Origin: Marsupella aquatica
Taxonomy: Eukaryota; Marchantiophyta
Length of the DNA stretch: 64,000 bases
Direction of reading: 5' to 3'
Assembly (NCBI GenBank): GCA_973895155.1
Contig: OZ316893.1
Span: 13,702,001 to 13,766,000 of the forward strand
Below are positions 35,831-48,040 of the stretch, one piece after another. Within the stretch, counting starts at the first letter, position 1. Each line of letters opens with the position of its first letter. Under the pieces are notes generated by a model that worked only from the letters and a program-made list of their open reading frames with translations, did not search any database and was not told where the DNA came from. The translations under genes were made by a program, and so were the position numbers.

Positions 35831-35975
35831 TTAAATTTTGATGGTGAATATCACTTGCCTTTTGTTGAAGGGAAAGATGCTAAGAATATTCATTGTTGGA
35901 AATTTATTTTTATCAAGTAGATCTCCCTCAGCTTAGGGTTGACCCTGGATTCCCTAATGGTGTTTGTGGTTAGTA
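35831..35975. repeat. Right flank repeat of the minus-strand LINE
   Basis: Direct copy of 31463-31600 (see that entry). The two copies bracket the LINE remnant, far too long to be a normal LINE target duplication. Confidence 0.8.
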
Positions 35976-38900
35976 GAGAAAGAGACTAATACAACACAAG
36001 CAAACCTACCCACACTATCCAGTGGTGGAATCTAACTAGTGTAAGTTTCGTGCCGCAGAGGATCTTCACTAAACGTTAATTATTTCTTACTCCTCAGAAT
36101 AACTTAACATTCTTGACCATTATTTTCCCATATTAGTTTTTTAAGTTTGAAAATAAAGTCGAAACTGAAAAGTCAGTGTTTACATAGAATGTGATTAAAT
36201 AAAAGTTAAATTTATTCTAAAATATTGTGTCAATCATGCCCATAAATTAATTCATTTATCGTACTAACGTGGATGACCATACGGTAGTCACTCTCGGCTG
36301 AGCTGGACGACAGCCCGGGCCGGGCTGGGTAGGATAGCGGGCAAGCCATGGAATGCCGTGGAGGGGAGTGCTGCTGAATGGCGTGTAAGGCTGCGACCGG
36401 GCACCTGAGTGGGCAGCATGCGTGCCACGGCCTAGAGGGACGGGAAGCGGGCAGCCGAAGGAGTTTTTGCTTCCCCTCTCTACGCGGCACATTGACGCAG
36501 CTGAGGGGCAGTTCGTTCGCAAGTTCTCCGGCTACGCATTAGGAGGAACGAACCCGGAGTCAAACCGGAAGACTGCAATGGGAGTGGGCCACGTGCGCCA
36601 TCCCTTCGGATGTTGGCATTCGGACCTCTGGATCCCATGCGGATCCGCCGGATGGACCTGCCGAATACTTAGCTGCGGCCCGAAAACCGGTGACCACCTG
36701 ACCGAGATGCAAGTCTAGGAGCAAACCAATTAGGGCCTGTTTAGTAATCATTTTTCATCTTGTCCATTATTATTTTTATTTTATCGAAAGCCGGTTGGCA
36801 CCGGTCCCGAACTTACCGTGAGGCCAGGGAAATACTCTACGGGCTGCCCTGCTGCCCGCGTTCCCGCAGACCGTGTTTGCCTGCTGCCACCTGCCCTTGC
36901 TTAGGCCGGTCACGGGTAGGTAATAACAAACGCACCTCCGGTCTCCACAAATAAGTTCGTCATCGGCTCTCTAATTGACCAAAGTCGCTCTATCAGTGTT
37001 TATCGAATCTTTGGCTTTATACAGACTTCTCTGGCTCTCCACTTGCTGTTTCGTCCCCAACTTGCGGGCAGCAAACCGTACCGCAACCTGATGTACTCCC
37101 CGGCTGATTTAGAAAAAGTCGAGAAATCTGTAGTTTAATAGAAAGAAAAGCCCCCATGACACAATTTTCGTTCAAAAAATTCCCATCTGCTAAACTGAAA
37201 ACCGTAGGGTGACAAAAACAGGATCAAAATACTCTGCAATCCTAGAGTTATTTAATAGATATTTTTGTCAGGGTTTTATGAGTCCACTTGGGCATCTTAT
37301 CAAACCTTGATGTCCATCAGGGCTTTTCTGCCAGGTTAATGCCAACTTTTCTTCTTCTTCTATTTGTTAGTTTGATCATTTGAAATTGATGCTCAGATGG
37401 ATCGCAAGTTTTGCTTCCAAAGTCGATGGGTAAACACTTTCTGAGAAACCCAATCTAGAGACACTAATGCAAACAAAAGGTATTACCTGAGTAAAAAGTG
37501 ACACTCAGAGTGGTCTATGCACGTTGTCAAAGTCCACTGGAGTATTTTGACTACGAGACTGTCTAGTCCATGTAAGCTTTAGTTTCTTGATATTTTGGGA
37601 ATCTTCTAACCTCAAAAATTGGCTGGAACTTTCTTGGATGTTCTAGTTTTGAACCTTTAGCAAGAGTACCATACCTCCTTCAGGTGATTATGTTTACCCC
37701 AGTAAACTGGTGGATTAACTCTAATGACTGTATTGATGATAAAGGATACTTAGAACATATTTTTCTTTGTTAGGTATAAGAAAGGTGTCTGGTCCATTAG
37801 GAGTTTTTATAGCTATGGTTTTGTATCTTTACCTTTTGTTGTACATACTATACAGCTTATTCCAGCAATAAGATATGGAGGATTCATTGATTGTAAAACC
37901 ATAACTTCACTTGGATGATTCACTAGTAACAAGGGATTTTTTTTATCTCGACGAACAAATAGATTATGAAAATGATGCTTGCATATCCACTATGCTTGTC
38001 CAACACAACCCGGCTGAATCACCTAGGCAACATTGTATCCCTGAAAAATTAGTGGGTACCTAGCTGCCATGGAACCTAGCTCTTGCCATTGGGCATGGGA
38101 ATGGAAGACCCCAACTAGCCAGCATCTTCCTTGAAACCATAAAGGAGAGCTCAAGTTCATGGGGAGGGCTCTGCAGGCCCAGGGGTCAACAGTACTGTTC
38201 ACCTGACTCTGACCTTGACAGAGAATGATATTGAGCTTGTGAGTGTCACAATATCTTTAGTCATCAGTCTTCAATTTCAAGTAGTAATTAGTCGCTCCCA
38301 TCAATGGTTTGCATCTGGCACCTTTCTACTAAGCAAGACCATAGAGATAACATAATAGGGTTGCCAAGGTGAAAAAGTGATTAAGCAAAGTTAGACAAGT
38401 GGATTTTCCTTACAACTCTCACTTGGCAAGGCTATGGCTTGACCAAGTGTCTCTGCAAGGTCAGCCCAAAAACATTTCAACTCGGGAAGGCTGTCAAGTG
38501 AAAAAGGGACTCAGCAAGGTCAGCCAAGTGAGAAATTTCCAGCTTGTGGAGGCCATTGAGAGAGAAAAATAATCCAACCACTGAAATGATGTTTGAGTGT
38601 CACAGAGTCACTGAGCTTGGCTCTCATTGAAACATGGGTCACTAATATTTAGGGTTCTTAATGTCTTTTGATTTGTTGACTTTTGTGCTAAGACTCCTTC
38701 TGGCTAGCAAGTTTAGGGTTAGCATGAATTTTCTTTATCTCTCAAATGACACAGTAACAATGAGACTAAGTTCCCCGCACAAGCTTATTCTTGCTTGTGT
38801 ATATAGCAAGCAGCATGGTTAGCCCAACCAAGTATTTCCTATATTTAATCTAATTATGGTCATAATAGTTATTTTAAATCATGTATTCATGTTTTTTTTT

Positions 38901-40930
38901 CTCTCATACTAGGAATTCATTCCCTTGTACTAGAATTCTCTTTTCCATTTCTCACCCATTACAATTATCCTAACAAAATTATGTCCAACCATTTTGACAA
39001 ATGTAAAAATCTTCCAATTATATATTAATAATTTGTTCTAACAGAAGTAATTTGGTTGAATAAAACACATGCAATAATTATTATATGTGTTTTGTTCACC
39101 AAACACTCAAGTGGGGTACAACTGGTAGATATTTCCTCGAATTTCCCTGTAATGCATACTTATTCCTCCGTTAGTATTAGCACCAAAACACCCGTCTGTA
39201 AAGTGATAAGTGTGGTTGATGGCCTAATGATTGGTGGACTTCAGCATTTAATTACTACTACGAAACATTCCTTTTTGACGGATAAATTAGTTTAAGGAAA
39301 GCTTATACGTTTTGTACTTTCTATACAATATAATTGGCAGAACTTGCCAGAATTTTGATTTCCAGTTATTCTAATAATTTTTGTTTTCATTCCCATTCGA
39401 ATATTCACACGGAAACTATTAAAAGCTCATCAAATTAGACGAGGTTGGACCACTTTTTGCGAAAATGTTATTCACATCGATTACAATGTGTAACCATGCC
39501 ACTCATGTGCACTTTATCAGAAGTCTATGAATATTCATAGAATACAACTTAGAGATACAATGGAGATATTTAAATCAAGTTCGTATTTCAGAAAACCACA
39601 CTAAGCAAGCCTCCTAGGTTGTGTCTGACTTGTTTTTTTGGTTTTCTGTCATAATATTGACTGTGTTTTCCACTCTTCTAGGCAATGAAGCACTTGCACA
39701 GATTCTGACCTTGGGCAGGGTTTCCTTCGCACCTCCCCCCTACACCCAAAAAAAAAGGAAGAAGCAATAAAACAAACTGTAGGTATGGAATGATCACCCA
39801 TGGTTTTCTCGAAAGTGCTTTGAAATTTTCATTATATCGAATATAAGAAACATAACAGGCAACATTCCTAAGTTGTTTCGAATGAGAATACCAGTGCGAA
39901 GCAAAGTATGCAAATTCATTTATGCTAAACCAAGTGGGGTTTCATTAATTAAATGTTTATTCATGCTAATAGATGAAGTACCCCAAGGAGTAAGGGCAAA
40001 CAATCAGACACCAGGAGGCAGTGAGATCATCTCACTCAGACACTCTATGGAGTGCTTTACAAAGCATAAAATATATCTAGATTTTGTGATATGTACCTGT
40101 GTAGCTAATTTAGGGTTTGAACCTGCTCCTTGGATTTTGATGTCTGCAAATCTCTAATGTCATCATTCTTGTAGTCAAATTTATGTTTATGTGTACTGTC
40201 AATTTGGGAAACCAAAGACCAGATGGACTGAGACAGCATCCCTGGCCGCCCACATGGACTTCATAAAATTATCAGCCAGTTTACATTGGGGAGAAAAAGT
40301 GCCCGAATGCTTTTGGGAAGGATGTTTATGGACCCTCATGGGAAGTGCCGTCCATACTCCCTGGCATAACGTGCGGCGTGTAACTGTTTCAATTACAAAA
40401 CAGGAACACTATGTTTGTGATAACAAATGAACACAACCGTTTGTGTTTACCAAGATGCTAAACTGTTTGTGCTTGAGGCGGGACTAGACCTTGGTACATT
40501 GTCATCCTTGGTACATTAAACAGTTACTCTGTGACAAAGAGGCAAAGAAACAATCCCAAAGTTGTAATTGTAGAACAATTACTTATGTTCAGGTCAGATA
40601 TAAATTGGTATTGTTTCAGATAAGCCGAGTGGGAGGATGAATGAGAATTGTCTAGTTACTAAGAGTTATTCAAGAATCCAATTTGCTCAATACTCGTACT
40701 TAAGTGGTATTCGCTCCCTCACAAGAATTAAGGTATACATCAGGAGCGGGTCTACAAACTAATTCACTTTTGTGAAGGACGTGCGACTACTTTTTCAGGC
40801 GCCCCAACCAGCTGGAAAATATCAAAAACATTGCACAAGAATTGTCCGAGATTTTATTGGCTGAACTTTATTCAGATGTTGGCTGAAGTTAGTTCAATTA
40901 AACTGATGGGGCCCCCAAATGGTATTTTAA
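35976..40930. other. Gene-poor, AT-rich intergenic region
   Basis: 36280-36910 is a GC-rich island with several GGGC/GCCC runs and open frames on both strands but no motif. The rest is AT-rich with no frame above 100 codons and no recognised domain. It may contain decayed transposons. Confidence 0.5.
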
Positions 40931-40934
40931 ATCA

Positions 40935-41020
40935 TATTGTTCACCCCATTGTAACCACTTTAGTGTTTACTCAAACCCGTATTGTTCACCCTATTGTAAC
41001 TACTGTAGGTTTGTGTTTGG
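40935..41020. repeat. Two-copy repeat, about 45 bp
   Basis: ATTGTTCACCCCATTGTAAC (about 40938) recurs as ATTGTTCACCCTATTGTAAC (about 40981), followed in both cases by TACT/CACT and a GTGTTT/GTTTGTG context. Confidence 0.75.
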
Positions 41021-41164
41021 TCACTGGCCAATTTGATAGTAGCTACGATCGTGGCAGCTGTAATTTAAGCAATCCCTGTGTAAGGACACCTCCGTCCATA
41101 GGAGTTGCACTTATCCAAAGGGTCACCGTATAGTTATTCTCCCTGAACAATTCATATAAAATGT

Positions 41165-41192
41165 ATACCGTACCCCATAGCTGCGGTACGGT
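41165..41192. repeat. Short palindromic hairpin
   Basis: TACCGTACC and GGTACGGTA form a perfect 9-bp inverted repeat separated by about ten bases. It could be an end of a small element, but no partner or target duplication was found. Confidence 0.5.
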
Positions 41193-42000
41193 AAGTTGTG
41201 GACAGTTAGCGCGGCATCTGGAAACGGAGGCGCAATCGACGGCCACGGTGCCTCCTCTAGTGCGAATGCACCAATGCAGCCGTCCATTCATTCCCTCTAA
41301 ATTTGGAAAGTCCTTTCCAAAACCTGGACCAGTTACATACTGCCGTACACGGTGAAACTCTGGAAAATACCGGAGCGACAGCATCAAGTTCGCCGTAATT
41401 TCTCGCTGCCACCATCTCATTGGCCAATCTGCGATGTCAAGTGTCAACGGTCAACCTTGGCACGGGCGACGGCTCAGATCTACCGTCTTCGTCATACATA
41501 ATTGGTAGAATTAAGAAATGATCATTCGTATTAGCGGTACTTTTGGAAGGAGGTCAGAAGCAACCGGCTCAGTTCCAAACAAGACTATGAGACCATCTGA
41601 ACCAACATTCTCAGTGCCAAACCGGCGAAGCCTTGTTTGTGAACTCGGGAACAGGTTTTCTGACTTAAGTACGTTAATATTCGTACGGAATAGTACTATA
41701 CAGGTATATTTGGGGATACGTGATGGGAGTACGGGTAACTTTACGACGGTCATGATTGAAGCGTAGGATTTGAGTCATGTGCAAGCGCAGAGTTTCGTTT
41801 GCACAGTACAGGAGCTTATCGAGTTTGTTTTCGGTTTAATATCCACCGTCCTGATTTGAGATCGACGCTCCCTAGTAAGAGTTTATTTAAATTCACGGTT
41901 TGTCGTGATGCCCGGATTCTAATGGACGGGCAGGTTAGTACCGTCGAAATAAGTTACTGCAGTTAGTACAACCCTGGAGACGTTGATCACATCTACGGAA

Positions 42001-42050
42001 GAGGAGGGGGGGTGAGGGGGGAGGGGGGGGGGAGGTGGGGGGAGGCGGTC
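42001..42050. other. Extreme G-run tract, potential G-quadruplex
   Basis: About 50 bases with at least five runs of four or more G on the + strand (for example GAGGAGGGGGGGTGAGGG). Such spacing meets the usual G-quadruplex pattern. No gene start is recognised beside it. Confidence 0.7.
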
Positions 42051-42110
42051 GGCGCGGGGTTGAAGGGGCGTTATACCTGAAGGGACTACCCTAGAGCAAT
42101 CCCGCTGAAT

Positions 42111-42231
42111 GCAAAAAACAAATATGAATTTGTGGATTTTGGGAGAGGGGAGAAAATTAATTGTTGCAGTGCAAAAAAAAACATATGAATGTGCGGATTT
42201 TGGAAGAGGGGAAACAAAAATTTGTTGCGGG
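42111..42231. repeat. Two-copy, 60-bp tandem repeat
   Basis: GCAAAAAACA...ATATGAAT begins at 42111 and again at 42171. Each is followed by GTGGATTTT or GCGGATTTT, GG(G/A)AGAGGGGA and TTGTTGC. Confidence 0.8.
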
Positions 42232-43477
42232 GAAGGGCAGCCCATGTCCAGGCAGGTTCCACTTGGCCGGGAGGGATGGGAGAGGGCATCATTTTGCAGT
42301 TTGGGCGTCTTCCTTTTCTAACTCACTTACTCTTGGTTATAAGCACCGCCTGCTGCAAAAGAACCTTGCGACCCACCAAGAAAGTGCAAACTTGCGTTCA
42401 CCGAGCTGGTTTTTGTCACAGGCTCTCCTCCAATGAACGGTAAGAAATTCACCTCAGTCCTTACTTCAATTCGTGACCTTTAGCCAGTTCTAAATGGGTT
42501 TCTTTAGATCAGGAAAAAAAAAAAAAACCAGATATTTCTGAGAGACATCTAACTAAAAAACCAGGATGTAAAGCCACATTTCAGGGGCTGTCTAAAGTGA
42601 ATATGAGAGTGACTTTGGGGGTGAAGCCAGAGTTGAGGGTGAGGAGTGAATAAACACAGCACAGGCCTCACCCTACTTAGAGTCCTGGTAGTTGTATATC
42701 AAAATATGTCAATATAAAGTGTACTATGTCACTCCATATCATAATAAACTCAAATATTTGATCTAAATCACTATGTTATTTTAAATAGGTCTCTTGCTGT
42801 TGGCTATAATTGTGCAATTACCAGGACACGTATACTTATACTTATGTCCATAAATCGGGTGGTCTGGCTAGTGTTACCAAAGAAACATGGGTAAACATGG
42901 GTAGGAGTAGCCAACTTCCCTACTTCCTAGATTTGCCAAACAAAAAAATTGGGTTGGCCTGGGCATTTGTTCCAGCTATTCTCTGTGGCAAAAATTAGCT
43001 AGATTCCACCTCTCTAAAAAATCCAGAGCCACTTTTGCCAAAAATTCCGTAGGCCTTTTGTCGTTTATTAGCCCCTTTCCCACCCAGCCAAGGTTTTAAG
43101 GTTATCCTATATCTAGGGAGATCTGACTTCAATAATTAACCTAGGGAAATTAGATGAGCAATATTCTCAGCATTTTGTACTTCACTTCACACAGCTCACA
43201 AGGTGACATTCGCCATCGTGACCCCCCCAAAAAAACACCTTGAAAATGAAGCCTGTTTGTTTTCGCCCCCCGGCTGACCTCCATGTGGCAAACACCTACT
43301 CCAAGCGGTTTTGGGGCGGGCTATGACAGAGGATAGGGGTCAGGATCCAAGAGGGTTTAACACGGGCATCTGCGTGAAACGTTTTTCGTTGCCCGCCTAT
43401 TCTTGCCGTCATAAGTTTTCTCGAGTCGACTTTTTCCTGAGATCCCAACGAGATTCCGTGAAGGGCAGCCACCTCAA

Positions 43478-43530
43478 AACTGCCCTGCCCGGCCCTGCCC
43501 CGAGCCTGCCCCAGCCTGCCCAGGACATCG
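43478..43530. repeat. CCTGCCC-rich low-complexity stretch
   Basis: Repeated CTGCCC, CCTGCCC and GCCTGCCC units over about 50 bases, similar to 9838-9915. Confidence 0.75.
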
Positions 43531-43797
43531 TGTCCGGATATGTTTCCGCCTCCTTCCTTGTACGGTCCGCGCTGAAAGGGCAACAGGTGGTGAGCAGTAT
43601 CCGTTTCCGGTATCGACGGCCGGCATTAGCCTTCAGACATCCGGACGTGGACTTAATTGACCTTCTCGTCCCGACCGTGGACCCTCCTATAGATGGCTTG
43701 TACGGTCATCGCTCGCACTCTCGCTCTCGATTTGTGTCCGTTTGCTTTAGCTATTTCGTCTTTTTCGTCTTACTAGAAATCCAGTTTGCTTCTGTGT

Positions 43798-44230
43798 CTC
43801 TGTCATTCGAAATTCTCAGCGAGATGAAAGTGGACCGTTTTAATCTCTCGTTTGCTGAGCCGCTGCTCTCTCTCATTAGAAACTCTCATCGAGATGGAAG
43901 TAGATCTTTAGATCTCTCCTTTGTTGAACAAGTGATCAGAAATTCTCAGCGAAATGGAAGTAGATCTTGTTTATCTCTCCTTTGTTGAACCACTGCTCTA
44001 TCTCTCTCTCGGGCGAGATGGAAGTGACCTCTCCTTTCTTGAACCACTGCTCTGTCTCTCATTAGAAATTCTCAGTGGGATGGAAGTAAATCTCATCTGC
44101 TTCTTGGTGGGTTTTTCTTGTTGGTTTAATGATAGATACGGCGATGCTCCCCAGTCCCTAACGTCTCTAGAAATTCTAAGTGAGATGAAAGGAAGTCTCA
44201 CCTACTTCTTGGTGGGTTTTTCTTTGGCGA
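43798..44230. repeat. Degenerate tandem repeat, unit about 60-75 bp
   Basis: The phrase AGAAATTCTCAGCGAGATG and close variants recur about six times (near 43799, 43870, 43938, 44063, 44170 and a shorter one at 44013). It is usually followed by GGAAGTAGATCT and CTCTCCTTTGTTGAACCACTGCTCT. Open frames here shift between copies, so I do not call a gene. Confidence 0.8.
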
Positions 44231-45464
44231 TGCTCCCCAGTCCCCAACTTCGGTGAGTTTGCCTTGCCTTTCCACCTTTGAATGGACATTGAAATACCTA
44301 TTTCACATCTCAAGGAAGAGTGTAACGTTCATCTCTTTGTAACGACATTGATGCCTTATGTGCTAGTCGCTCTGTTTTGTTCACGTGCGACCTTTCGAGG
44401 CTCACAACATGATCCGGTTCTGGGAGGCTCTTGTGGTCCTTCGACGGCAGCCATACACCCATGATACACCCACCAGGTTTAAGATCTGGCCACCTCTACG
44501 CAGACACGAGACATGTCAAGTTACCTTCCGGGACCAACGGAAGTGTCTGGAAGTTCAATCTGGAGGTGGTCGAATCTGTATTTCGGGTCGGGTTGGAACT
44601 CAATACCAACTTGTGGCGTTCTGCTTCTGGTTTTGGGGCAAGAAGCCTGGACATGTGACACAGAAATCAGCCCAATCATGAAACCTTTTAATACAATACT
44701 GACGAGCTGTCGGACGCAATAAGAAACTGCACTACCAATTGCAAAATTTACTGTATGAATTGAAAAAGCATCTTTCCACTCATAGGATCCAACTTCAATA
44801 TCGTGCAGTCTATGTCCGCAAAAGCCCAGAACAGGATTTGCATACATATCTCGCTAGAAGTATCCTATCCAGAAGTTAACTGCATACAATTAGAGTAATT
44901 GACATCCCATCCGTAGTCTTATGACACACTTTTGTGGGTAGCATCCATGTCGTTGTTGAGACAGCCAGAATTCATGGACCCATGTTCTTATGATGTGGAC
45001 ATCGAGCGATGGATAGACTTTTAATATAATTTTGCGTTCTGAACCCTACATTGCGCAAGTTTTTGGAGGAGATACAGAGTTTCAAGGCAAAATACGAGCT
45101 GCTAAAAGCCTATCACAATGTCCGGTCCAGGAGAGAAGTTATAAGCTTGAGGGAGAAAATAGGGTAGTACTTGTAAGAGAATTAACGAGTTAAATTAGCA
45201 AGTTAGTCCCCACCATCAAATAAACTAGGAATAGGATAGGAATTCCTGCCTGCTGTGGTTCAAATCATTCTAAACTGGTGGACAGAGCCCTCATTTGACA
45301 AACTCAAATCACATAAAGCTCGGATTTAGCTCCATCGTGTTCGTAACATGCACATCAGTTGTAGACAAACAATCCAGAGGAACCATATTAAGAAACTTAA
45401 CACTACATCTAGAATGAAGAGCTCAATGGAACTCCCATGATAAACTTCACAAGAATGGGTTCTT
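44231..45464. other. Intergenic, 3' flank of the MFI-like gene
   Basis: Frames open for about 100 codons exist on both strands at 44385-44850, without motifs or splice support. The right part is presumably 3' UTR and flank of the gene starting at 48040. Confidence 0.5.
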
Positions 45465-48040
45465 TTAATCACAAGGAGTGCGTACTACAGGCATGTTACA
45501 CGCTGGTAGATCATAGTCAGGAACGCAAGTTCCCAGTTTGCGCCAATCCTGATCATACAATTCAGAGAGAGACATTGCTCGACTGTACCAGTCACGTTCA
45601 TATTCATCAAAATCAAGGCCTACGGCACAGCCATTCCGAAGTCCATTTATGAAGGAAGAGAGAAGTAATATTCCGGACAAATCATGGAAATACGGGGACT
45701 ACAAATGTTCTTATCCAAGATGAATCTTCATGAACACAACGCACTACCCAGTCAACGTACTATTGACTTCAGTGACAGCGAAGGGAGCTTACCTGCACTC
45801 CATCGCATCAGCTCCAAATCTGGAATGTCCGACTCCGATGCGCTGGTAGAATCAACTACATTGACTGCTGCTGTGACGCAAGTAATTAAATGAGAATGCA
45901 CGAATTTGCCAGCAAGGAAGGTAAGTAAACTTCTTCTGAAAAACGTATACCAATAAAAAACTTCTATTGCCTTTCTCAGCTGACATGTCGTAAAACATGG
46001 AAGCATGCTAGCAAGCTATTAGTACCCACCAGAGGGTTTGTCAAATCCAGCAGCACGACCTTCAGCGTACCTGTCATTGTCATTACATCCTTGCTAAGCC
46101 GAGGTGCACGATTTAAGTCATGTGCTGTAAACTGCATGATCTTGGAAGGAATATGAATCAACAGAAATGGCTAAAGTACCTTCAGTCTGATGATCTCCAG
46201 CGAGTCTAAATGGTGAGGTTGGTTAAAACTGGAGGTCTTGAGAGCATTTTAACTAAAGAGCTGGGAACAGAGTAGAACGGGGGTAAGAATCTCCGAGAAA
46301 AGCAAAACAAGAGATCTCACAATTTCTTTAGCCACGCTCGTTTCCTCTTCTTCAAGGCCACTAATTTCAATATTCGGCGTTCCTCTGGAGAATTGGAGAA
46401 AAAACCCCTGGTATCAAAAAACACGTCACTCTCGATACATACGCTCTACATCTTAGCGGACTATATCCAGCCATCCAGGGGGACGAATCATATCTACAGA
46501 AGCGCTTCAATCTCACCCAAAATTTGGAACTCGCAGAACAGCTTTAGGGCCAGTTTGTTCTGCAGGTGTGCCAATCACAGGTCGCCATCCATTGTTTTCG
46601 CAGCGAAAATATGCATTTGCTGCTGCCACTCCAACCAGGTAATAAACACGCTGAATTGCATAAGGACCGTCTCACTTTGTCTAACGACTAATCCTCCCTC
46701 TCAAGGGTATCTCCCTGGATATGACTCCATGCAGTTGTGAGGCTTATCATTATTCAAGCCATATAGTAAACTATGAACAGCACTACTGTCAAAGCATGAT
46801 TGACTACATTTTGACCGAATCTCCATTAATTAATCCTTTCAGATAATCAGCTCGCCATATAATCTAAGGCAGATCGCTAAGCGGAATAGAGTTTACGATT
46901 CTCTGTGTTTTGTGTGTAATTCCTTGGGCTGAAGGAACCCATATCCACCACCGGTCTGTGCGTGTAAACCTTGTAAACAACCTGAAACCATACACGCACA
47001 GAATGGACGAAATCCAGGAATCCTCATGAGCTGTAATAGTAATTATCTCTTCCATGCAAGAGGAAGACTGTTAAACTGTTTAACAAATTCAAAACGCACA
47101 ACCCGTGAGAGTAATACTTATGTACATCAACCAACGAATTGCACTACTGTACTGTCACCTTCCTTCATCGACATTGTGACGGAAGTATTTCTGAATGATC
47201 AAATCACCAGTGATGTAAACTTCTATTTCCATAGTCATTGAACAGAAAGTTTTATTTGCGGACTCATCGCTAGCCATAGGAGTGGCTTACTGTTGGAGGA
47301 AAAGACAAGCCACTAAGGCGAAACCGCACATGTAATCCAGTTGCTTTGTCAACAAGCGTAGCCTGGTGTCAAAACGTACGAATCAGCCTGTTATACGTAC
47401 TATGGATGAATGTTAGCAATACTTGCTATATCATAATGCAAAGCCTACAAAAGCATGAACCTGACGGGCCAAATGATAGAGAAAAGTCTGCACTTCCACT
47501 TATTAATGCCTCAGATGGTCAAGTACCAACGGGCTAGACTTGAATTTGATACGTTGTTTGAGCTCTAGATTGGGTGCGCATCACTCATATCAGTATCAAC
47601 AAGAATTGCACTTTGACAACAGACATGGGCAGGGCATGAACACATGAGGATGTAACAGAGTCAACAGGAGGTCAGAGAACAAGATGTCATGAAAATGCAA
47701 CCTCACTTCGATTGATTCGCAGAAGTGTTGTTTTTGGACCTTCTTGCTCGTAACGGTGAATGAGATTCCGAACGTGCTTAAAAGCTAATTTGTCCTGCAC
47801 TTGACCAGTAAGGTAATGATTTCCACAATGTACATAAGACCTGGTCCAAGTCCAGACCTCTGCATAGACGTCCTTTGGAAACAGAAGGACAAACTGGACG
47901 ATTCAAGGTAATGTTATCAATAAACGAATGTGTACCAGATACAAGCGCCAGCAACGTTGTATTTGAACTATTGGAGTTATCTCGTAGGTTTTCCTAGTTA
48001 CTGCCAAGTACAAAGATTCTCCATCGTCTATCTCCATCAT
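45465..48040 (-). CDS. Homolog of animal C11orf65 / protein MFI, IQ-motif protein (ten exons)
   Basis: Minus-strand exons: 47936-48040, 47702-47794, 47291-47362, 46897-46981, 46517-46619, 46321-46407, 46180-46205, 46071-46124, 45793-45870 and 45465-45619. All introns are GT-AG, phases agree at every junction, total 858 nt (285 residues). Order of motifs: an IQ-like segment (VQIQRCWRLYL, about 25-35), FKHVRNLI, INRSEATLVDKATGLHVRFR, LSFPP, VVYKVYTHRPVVDM, SPRNYT, then ENNGWRPV (about 126-133), a basic helix (RRILKLVALKKRKRAWLKKL), and near the end MRWSAGLDFDEYERDW. From memory this is the same series of blocks as in human C11orf65 (protein MFI, about 313 residues), linked to mitochondrial fission factors in animals. 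The start is fixed by an upstream in-frame TAA. The acceptor of exon 5 is ambiguous (several CAG in a row). Function in plants is unknown to me. Confidence 0.85.

Noticed and set aside
43311-43988. 225-codon + frame
   Set aside because: It opens at a non-ATG codon, and its second half is a degenerate tandem repeat whose frame shifts between copies.
47170-47290. Coding-like minus stretch reading MASDESANKTF...EIEVYITGD
   Set aside because: It lies between exons 3 and 4 of the MFI-like gene. Those two exons join in frame and by homology without it, so it is intronic.
47795-47895. Upstream extension of MFI-like exon 2 (DVYAEVWTWTRSYVHCG)
   Set aside because: The frame is open, but a better acceptor (GTGCAG before GACAAATTAGC) gives an exact join to the IQ exon, and the extension lacks homology.
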